Assembly (NCBI GenBank): GCA_018105865.1
Contig: CM030863.1
Span: 3,501,601-3,565,600 of the forward strand
Direction of reading: 5' to 3'
Length of the DNA: 64,000 nt
Source of the DNA: Metaphire vulgaris
Lineage: Eukaryota > Annelida > Clitellata > Crassiclitellata > Megascolecidae
Positions 33,401 through 43,747 of the stretch are shown one piece after another. The notes beneath the pieces are model-generated. The model was not told the origin of the DNA and searched no databases. It saw only the letters and a list, made by a program, of their open reading frames with translations. Each line of letters begins with the position of its first letter. Within the stretch, counting starts at the first letter, position 1. The position numbers and the translations under genes were made by a program.

Positions 33401-35160
33401 AAGATCCAAGGCAAATCAATATAAGACCGAGCAGCGAGGTGGCAGTCCAGGTCAAAAAGATAGGATTTAGTCTTGTTCTAAAATTTGATATTGAATTAGC
33501 AGTGCGCAAATGCTTAGGCAATGAGTACCTGAACCTGGAACAGCAACCGAAAATGCACGGTTGCCAAAGACTTGGAATCCATAAAAAACGAAAACAATTG
33601 CGTATGTGAAAAAGACCTCTGAGACTTCAGAATATTGCGCTTATTTGGCATACATAGCAAACTAAATGATAAGAAACAAAGCCAATAGTATGGAGCTTAT
33701 TGTGACAGACATGTCACGGCATTCAAGTGTTACATGCAATTGCAAATGCGATCGTACAATTCGAATATAAACTTGGAAGCAACCGTCATTATTCAACACA
33801 CTGTGAACAGATCGAAAAGGCCATCTAAATCATAAAATGTCTCAGTAAATTGACCTTCACAAGAAACTTGTTGCCACGCAGCGAATTTGGCGATTAGAAC
33901 ACTCGGTAATATAAAAATATTAATATGAATATAAGTCCGCAAAATGTTTTGTAAAGCTTCTTTATACTGTATAAGAAATTTTCTTCAGTATCCGCGTCTC
34001 TGCCTCATTGTGCAAAAGAGGACGGTTCACTGGAAACGTACAGTCAATATTCAGCGCACTCTGAATAGATTGAAAATCCACCTGAATAAGAAAAAATCGC
34101 AGTAAATTGACCTTGACAAGAAGCGAATGAAGCGAATAAGATATCCGGTTAAATATAACTGCTAACATAGGAATAAGGAGCAACTTCGGTGCTTATTTTT
34201 GAAAGCACTTTAGAAGTTAACGAGATTTTACTTACTTACTTACTTAACATTGTAAAATAATTCTCTAAAATGTTTGCAAAACATTTTTCCTTCTTTTTAA
34301 TTGCGCTGAAACTTTTGTTCTGCATGAAAGATCCGATCATATATCTTTGCATATCTTTCCTTTGACTCTTGACGGTATTTTCTTGTTATCTAGGAGACTG
34401 GCCATTTCACAAAATGTTTACCCGTGCTTCATATCGATTGACATCTACCGTTTTCTTTCATTAACCCCCGTGAAAATCTAAAATCTAAATCTAGTCGACG
34501 AGTTAAACTATAAAAGTAAATTAGTATAGTAATAAATTTGCCATAAAGAAAGAGGTTACTGCTTGTTATGGACAGGGCTAATAGGATACCAGCATTTTGA
34601 AGACAAAGAGAGCTTATGAGAACAGTCGGTGGTCAATTCAGGTCACACTAGGAGCTCGGGAAGAAGAGTATTGAGTTATCAAATAATCAATAATCAAATC
34701 CAGTTATTAAGTTATTTGAAGAACTGTGGAATAAGTAAAGGAAGCGGGTGATGGCGAAAGACAGAATTTTGAGTTGTATCATTTTTAAACTAAAGCTCTC
34801 TTCAATGAAGACAGCAATGCAGAATTTAGTTATGAAATTAATTAAGAACTTATCTGAACCTTGAGTATCACGAACAGCGTATACCTCAACCCTCTCACTC
34901 TCTTTACAAGAGGACTTCTACATAAGCTATAATAAATTGAAACATATCATGAAGTTATCAACACAATATTCAATAATTAACAGAGAATCCGCAGAGAAAT
35001 ATGCAAATCCTGTCTTCCGCTGAAGTAAAAATAACAAAGTAAATAGATATAATCATCACATTATTAGAAGTTTGACGTTGTAAGCATAAACAAAGCAAAT
35101 CAATTTAGTTGAAGAAAGAATATGACTACAATAACCTTCAATTTTAAAAAATAGAGCATA

Positions 35161-35544
35161 TTATGCTAAAAATTCTTTTTGAAATATATGCGGAATCTCT
35201 GCTTGATAACCTGGAGCTCCCTCAAGTCTTCGATTTATGGAAGTATAACTATGCTCTTCTGTCGATCGACCAATTTCGAATTCTGTAACAGATTTTAGAG
35301 TTATACAATGATTGAATAACAAGAAATTTTGACTGCGCTGCAAGATTCCCGTTTTCGTATTTAAAAAATATAAAAGAAAGAATATGGCTACAAGGACCTT
35401 CAATATCAAATCACAGAGCACAATACGCTAAAAGTTCTTTCAAAAATATAAGCTGAGCCTCTGATTGATAACCTGGAGTACTCCCAAGTCTTCGATTCAT
35501 GGAAGTATAATGTTGTCCTTCTGTCGATCGATCAATTTTGAATT
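35161..35544 (-). CDS. two tandem cytoplasmic tail exons, copy A
   Basis: A ~270-bp unit is duplicated in tandem, each with a TTxTGTAG or TTACAG acceptor and an in-phase tail to a stop. Exon 35544-35411 gives DRSTEGQHYTSMNRRLG...PGYQSEAQ; exon 35282-35161 gives GRSTEEHSYTSINRRLEGAPGYQAEIP. YTSM fits a YxxM SH2-binding motif and YTSI a YxxI motif. The frame is kept in all four copies across both duplicons, which argues for coding use. Confidence 0.65.
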
Positions 35545-38500
35545 CTACAAAAAATTTCAAGGTTATTCAATAATTGAATACCAAGAAATATTGGCTGCGC
35601 TGAAAGTCTCAAGTTTTCATATAAAAGAAACACTAGTACAAAAATAGCTGGAGTTTTGCAAGCGCTAAAAGATATCGAAAAACATAGATTCAGCTAAGAA
35701 AGGGCTGAAAATGTAAGTAGAAGGTTAGTAAATGTACAAAACTTACATTTGAAACATAAAGAGTTCTTTAAAACAAAATGAAAGTACGTATTAATTCTCT
35801 CATTTCATACTCAATTGCAATATATAAATAATTAGTAAAGCAAGGTAGCATGTTTCTTTTGAATTCAAGTAGAACGTTCTGTGTCTGAAAAATCTGGGAA
35901 GTAATACAATCTGCAATAGAATTCTATCAGTCTTAGCTTCTCTGCTACAATAGCGGCGTCGTCTTTATTCAAAATCGTCGTTCATAGTTACTGGTATTTA
36001 ATTAAGGCCGCAGCGAGACTACAGATGTTATTACGGTGATATGGGCAAGAAGGTGGCAACTTAAATGGACGAATCGATGGATTTATAGATGGGTGTGTTT
36101 ACTAATATCTATAGCTAACTGGCTGGGCAAATGGAAAGAATAAAAAAGTTAGCTGATTCGCTGGATACATTGATGTACAAATAGCTTGAAGAACGACCTT
36201 CCAATAACAGAAAAAGCAATCTAGATAAATAGAAGAGAAATTTACTCACGACAGTTTTAAGAAAACCATCAAATAATGATGACGCGCCTTACCAGTGGCG
36301 GTTCCAGAAATCTTGGTGGGGAATGAATTTTTTTATTGGAAGTTGGTGGGGAAGATGCACAGTTAAAAAATGAAATGAGAGAAAAATGTAATTCTTTTAA
36401 CTGTTTTGCCCACTAAACAGGAGTTTAATTGAGCCGGATCTTGCCGAATCTCCGATCCATGACGTCTGGCAAGAGATCCTGCGCGTTTGGCTTAAGATCC
36501 GTAACGTACGTTTTATTTGTTTGATATCTTTTATTGTTTACTTTAGCACTTTGCATGCGCGGAAAAGAAAAGAAAATGTGAACTGTGCTCTAAATGTTCG
36601 TTTCAAATGAATAAAAGTTGTGAAGAGATTTTGTGGCTGGAGGAAAAATAAGGAGATCCGGTACCTCTGAAAAAGTAATTTAACCACTGCCACTAATTGT
36701 TAATAAACCTTGCCGGAAAAGGCTGACAAGAAAATAAACGTCATCCGCAGTATTTGTCAGTAGATGTTTTCTAAATTTACCGTAAAGATGGGTTGAAATC
36801 CAATAAAAGGTCATCGCGCATCCGCGGTATTAAGTTCATTTTTTAAAAACTTACGGAAAATATGCTGACAAGCAAAAAAAAAAACTCCGGTGGGGGATGC
36901 ATACCCAGTCATCAACATGGTGGAACCGCCACTGCATTTTATCCATAGTCCGTGACACATTGCCATCTCTGTTCTAAGCGTTGGCAAAAAAGAATCAATT
37001 CAGTTTAAGGAGGAATATGACCATGGAAACTTTCGTTGTTTTCAAATCTTACAGTGCATTGTACCAAAGTCTTAAAAAAAATTACGAGAAGCAGAATTTC
37101 TGAACCTAAACAACCAACCTGAACGGTCGTCAATTGAGTGATACAAGGTTTCTGGATGATGATCTTCAATTGGGCGATCATTTTCGATTTCTATAAAAGA
37201 TTTCAGTGTGAACCTATAACTGAAACTACAAAAAATACTAAGTCCGCGAGAAGGGATCTAGTGGTCCGCGGCGAAGTTTGAAAAAACGTATATAAAAATT
37301 AGACATACATTTTTCATGTGAAACATCTGAACAGTGCGTCGAGCAAAACAAGGTCATCAGCACAAAAAGGTTATCGACAAATTTTGTGTATTTTATGCAT
37401 TTTCAACGTGGAAAAGTCTGGCAAGCAAAAAAGAACAAAAGGTCATCACCGCTTTTTAGGAAAAGATGACTGCTCAATTTATTAGGTGGTCCGCGATAAA
37501 TTTTTGAACTTCAAAAGTGGTCCAAGGCGAGGCAAAGAGGGTTGATAACCACTGATCTAGTTAACTGGATGGGCTAGTGGGAAAGACAGAAAGAGTTATC
37601 TTGTTAACTGGATATATAGATGAAAAAAAGCTTGAAGGACGGCCTTCTAATAAGAGAAATGGCAAACTAAAATAAACGGGAGTGATCAGGAAATCACTTG
37701 CCTTGCCCTACCTCTGCTTACCCTTACCTACTTATCACTTACCCTTCTCTCCTACACATTGGGTACCATACTTTTGAGGAAGTCATAAGTTATGTCTTTA
37801 TGGCTGGGTATAAAATACGAAGCAAACCCGCATAGGTCACCGTAATAGAATTCTTATAACGACCGTTGAGGATGAGGTAGCTCGGTATAATTATAATTGA
37901 TTAACGCCCCAAAGCCTTAGTGTCACGTGGGCGAATGATTAGGCCTATATCAAGTATTTCACAGATAGCCTAACAAAGAGCAGAAACTTAAATCCGGCCA
38001 ATCATTAACTTAAAATGGCAGACCTCAAGCAAGATTGAAAGTAAAACTATTTCTTTTCTTGGCCTTTGACTATTAGTTGACTCAGTGACCTATCTTGAGT
38101 TCCGGAATACGGGCGACCATTGAGAGTTTCGGGTACAGAAGTACACGACAAAATGAATGATTCTGTTAAGTATTCCACAGATAGGCCTACGTGTAGCCTA
38201 ACGAACGAAGAGTAGCAGCCTAAATCCGACCAATCGTTATCTTAAAAAGCCAGACCTCAGGAAAAAATGAAAGTAAAAATATTTATTTATAGGCCTTTGA
38301 TAAATTATTAGTTGGCTCAGTTGCCTATCCTGAGTTTCCGGAATAAAGGGGGGCGCACATTGAGAGTTTCGAGTAAAAAGTACGCGACGAACAGAAAATG
38401 TAGTCAAGGAGTTTTTCGCACATTAACGCATTCTCGTGCTAAGTAATTCCTCCGTCCCCCGAAATTTCTCGGCGAAATGCTTTAATCTCGCGATCTGTTC

Positions 38501-40314
38501 CAGCCAGAATAAGATCCCACCCTTCGTGCCAGAGTGGCTAAGCCAGGCACCTAGTGGCCGTCCATAAAATACGTCACGGCCTTTGTGGCCATTTTGACTC
38601 CTCTCCATAAACGACCCGTCAAAAATCTCGGACCACCTTTAAAAGTACATCACAGATCTCGGACTCGCCCCTCCTTAAGGTGTCGTCCATTAATTATGTC
38701 ACACAGGTTTGACTTATACGCAAAGCGGGACGTCAACGCTGGTTCTTATCCCTCTCCTGTCACAAACTGTCACACTTTCTTAGACCGTCTCTCTCAAACG
38801 TGAAGTACTTTTTGGACGGTCCCTTAACTACTTAATCGATTCTCTTGGTTGTTGTGTGAGTGTTAGAAGTCATTATTTCTAACAAACTTATTATTGTGAA
38901 TGCATTTAGTCATTTCGAATGGAGAACAGCGTGCTACTTGCGATGTTGGATGCCTGTTCTAATTTCTCTGTTTTTTCTCTTCCAATTATCTAAAAAATAC
39001 ACACACAAACGGCAGGTCTAAAGTCTAAACGTCTAAAACTGACCATGCCTGAAAGAGAAAATTGATGTCTCAGCTACGAAACTGTATATAATTTCATGTC
39101 ATCATCATCATGTGTCATCTTCATATCTGAAGGTTGACGGTCATGAGTTGTTTCCACTTTGTTCTGTCTTCAGCAATCCTTTTTGTCTTCCGAAGGTCTT
39201 TTCCTGTATATGTTCTTTAAGTATATGTTCTTTAACGTCGTCCAGCCATTCTCTTCTTGGTCTTTCTCTGGCCCTGTTTCCTTCATATGTGCCCTCTAAT
39301 AGGACTGTTGCTTGTTCTGTGCTTGATCCACGCATTATGTGTCCAGCATACTGTTTTTTCTTGAGGCGAATCAATAAACTAGCAAAGAAAAGTATTTTGC
39401 TAGATATATCTAGAAAGAACACTGATTTGATTTCTGCTAGAGATGTCCATGGGTCCATTTTATAGAACCCAATCCAACCCAACCCATCAAATGTCCAACC
39501 CAACCCAGCAAACCCATGCCGATAATAGGTTTACTTGACCCTACCCAACCCACTGTAATACATTATCATTGCCAACCTGAACAGTCGTCAATTGAGTGGT
39601 ATATGGCTTCTGGTTGATCTTCAACCGCGGGATCATTTTCGATTTCTAAAAAAGATGTCAGTGTGATTCTAAAACTGAAACTACAGAAAATTAATAACGA
39701 AAAGTTTTCTTTAATAAACTGAAATCTTTCTGCAAATTTTCTCCCTAACAACGGACAAATCTATCCCTCAAAATCTGGCCAACCGACACCTAATGTATTT
39801 CAACCAGAAACCCTATGTTAATCCTTGTCATTAAAGACTCATTAAGGATCAATTTGAGGTCCTCGTCCTCGTCCTCGTCCTTGACGAGTGAACCCTCGTC
39901 CTTATCTTCGTTCTTGCGGGCCCGTAACAAATGTAACAAACGCATCCAAAATACGCTCTCAGTCACAATGCAATATTGCTGTTGACTAGATTGTGTTTTA
40001 TAATATTCTTTTTATTTGCTTTTAACATTTTGTGGTTTGAATAAAAATCGATTTTGGTCGTTTCCTTGCTGTCTCTATTTTGACTGACAGAGGTCGGTCC
40101 TTGTTCTTGATCCGTGTCCTTAGAGGTCAGTCTTTGTGGTTCCTGTCCTTAGAGGTTCGGTCCTCGTCCTCGTCCTCGTACTTGTTGATCTGCCCTTGTC
40201 CTTGACCTCGTTCTTTGGGGTAAGGGGGTTGTCAATCATTGTTAATATCACTGCCAGAAACCCATAGACCGATAGGCCTATTTAAATAAAAGAGCGAGGA
40301 AGTCATCCAAACAA

Positions 40315-40395
<81 letters not shown>

Positions 40396-43300
40396 TGTAA
40401 TGAAATGTAGCAAAATATCTGTATAGCGCCTCTTCTGAAGGATCACTCAGAAGCGCTCCCACCGCAAATTACTGTATATTGACAAAGAGATAAGTTTTAA
40501 GTCGTTTCAAAAAGAGGGTCATAGAATTAGGAGTTGCTAAGCCACGCATACTGGCGTCAAGAGTATTCCAAAGGATAGGGCCAACTGATTCTAAACCTCG
40601 TTTCAGGAACAAGGGGGTCCGTGCATGGGGCACACTGAGAAGAAGGTTGTGGACCGAAGACATGGCCAACCAGGGATAGAGCTAAGAGGATGGAGTAGCT
40701 CTGAAAGGTAAGATGGAGTGGCACCATAAAGAGAGAGTGCAACCGCTCTCAACAATCGAAACTCAACTCGAGCAGGATAAGGCAGCCAGTGTAGAACAGA
40801 CATCATATAATCACTAATCATGTGATCACGTCTCGAAGATCTAAATATTCTAGATCAGTCCTGGCTGAAAAGTTAGTATCGATGTCATGGTAAGGAAACT
40901 GTAAATGAGTTTAAAATGTTAAATAATCAAATATCAACAAAACATTTTCGCTCAGTTTATCTAGAATAAATTAACAGTGAAACTAGCAAGTAAGCGTTTT
41001 CTGTTGCAGGTCCAACAACTCTCTCTATCTGTCTGTCTCTCTCTGTCTCTCTGTCCCTCTGTTCCTCTGTCTGTCTCTGTCTCTGTCTTTGAATCTGTGT
41101 CTCTGTCTTTGAATCTGTGTCTCTGTCTCTCTATTTATATGTCTCTCTCTGTCTCTCTGTTTCTCGCTCTGTCTGTCTGTCTCTCTTTCTCTTCTCTGTC
41201 AGATATTCCAACAAATTGAGTGTTTTCAAATCTAGACTCAAAACAAAACACAGCTTCTCCATTCGCTTTTCCTCTACACTTTGTATTGCTGTTTCGAACT
41301 CCTGAATAGTCTCAAAATTTTTTTAATAATTGACCTTTATCGCTACGAATTACAACTATCATGATAAACCATCAAAAGTATCTGCCACAGCTCAAATTAA
41401 AAGAAATCTTACTTCTACGTTTTGTAAGCATTGCAACTGATAATATCGTCAGCAGAGTGAATCCAACGACAGCGCAGACAACGATTATAATCTGTTTATC
41501 GCCTGAAAATATATTTAAATCACTTTGACGAAACAATTAGAAACGGACGATAAAACTTTTAAACAGATATAACATGGAATTTTGTGCAAAGACAGAATTT
41601 CAAACACTTGTCAAATTTAGCCTACGAGCTTATCGGGCCTATAATGGCCATTAGAAACCGTACAGTTCACTACTTAAACCAAATATGAAATAGCTTCAAA
41701 TTGTAGTAGTAAAAATTGTGGTAAAATATTGTAGAATCGTAAAAAGGGTAACTCTAAAACAAACAGCAACGCGGAAACAGAAAATAATAGCCTACGAAGA
41801 ACAATGTCCTACGCTGGTCACGTCATGAGAGGTTCGGCATACAATTGTAAAATCAAATTGCAGTAAATTTTAAAAATTATTTGAATACCACTTATTGCTG
41901 TCCATCTTATTAGTCTTAATTACCGTGACTTATTAAGGTCATTGACGCACTGATTGTTGAAGTGGATGCGTTCTCTGAAGAAGTTGACGCACATTGATGA
42001 CTGGCGTCAATGAGAAGCGAAGGTCTGCTCTCGTTAAGAGCATGGTCCGTGAATAGTTTTGCATTTGCTGGCAAGGACGAACAATAAAAAATCTGTATTC
42101 CTCAGTCAGATATGAAATATAAAATATCATTGAACAACTGAATTTATGGATGAAACTTAGTTTACATGCGTTACGGGCAGAGGTCTTAAAAGAAGAAGGC
42201 CACACCACTGCAGTAGCAGCGACGCTTGAAAAGCCGTGCTCTTTATTTACAAAAATATTTTTTTAGTTTTTTAGGCTTTTAAAGGTATTTAGGCTTACAA
42301 GTCAACACCGATCAAGCATCCTCTATATCTATATGCAGTAGCAGCGAGGCTTGAAAAGCCGTGCTCTTTATAAAAAATATTTTAAAAAATTGTTTTTTCA
42401 TATTTTGAAAGTTTTTAGGCTTTCAAGTCAACACCGATCAAACATCCTCTATGTCTATATGTTTGCCACTTATCTGATCTGCTGTCTGCAATGTAAAAAC
42501 CCTTTAAAAACATTATTGATGAGTTTTTCATTTTTCGTTAAAAACAGAAGACTTAAGCATCTAATTTTTTTTCTTTTCTAGTTTTTTTAGACTTTTAAAG
42601 CCAAAAGCCACATTTTCAGGTCTGAATAGTAACAGCATTAGGCATAATAACAAAAATAAATATAATTGCTTCATTCAAAAGCACCAGATCTAATAATAAA
42701 TAAAGTTGCTAATAGCTGATTCGAACCCATTCGCAAAGAAAGCCATCACATGACAAAAGTGTAGGTATTTTACCGTGTGTCTAAAGTTATGAATGAATTG
42801 TAGATAATTCTGTTTTGAGATCCTAAGTTACTGAAAATTATCCTCAGTTGTTGCAATATTTTCGCCCCAGGTACCGCAGTTTTCACAATGGTTGCAATGT
42901 GAATCCATACAGACAAATAAAAATATCGAAATATTACAGACAAGAATTCTCAAATTTAACCAAAGAGACAGTGTTTCGAACCTGAGCAGCCAAAATACAG
43001 TGGATCAACGTCGGTATGACTGCTTAGGATTTGACACTGCCATTGAGCTCCATTGACACACAACTCTGTCGGCCATCTGTCGTCTGAAGAATTGTTTCGA
43101 TCGACGGAAAAGGAACAATATAGTTCATGGCTGGTATTTCCAACGGCAGATACGTTGCCATTCGCGTTGCAAAGTGCAGGTGCTTAAAAACGAAAACGTG
43201 TTTACATCGTTAATACTAGTACACGTTAGCCTTTGCATAAAGCAGCCAACCTTACATTACTATCTTACATTGCTATCTTACTTAGGCCTATTTGATATAT

Positions 43301-43692
43301 AGTTGAACGAAAAGCAGCATACAGTCATACACAGCAGATTCCAGCATTCCTATGCTAATCAAAAGCTATTCAAAATGTGCTATAGTAAAAAGATATAGAC
43401 CTACCAGAGGCGTAGCGAGTGGGCAGGGGAGGGCATATGCCCCCCCCGGGCGCCGAAATAAGGGGCGCCAAAATCGGGTTTTTGGATAAACAATAAATAA
43501 GAAGAAGCAATGCTACGACCTTTTTCTTTTTTTTCTCGTCAGGAGTTACGGGCGCCAACACAGTATACACCTTGATCCCGGGCGCCGGACACCCTCTCTA
43601 CGCCTCTGAGGCCAACTAATGATAATAGCCCTAATACTAGCTATATGAATCACTCACTGAACAATAGCAATAACAACAACAATAACAACGGC

Positions 43693-43747
<55 letters not shown>

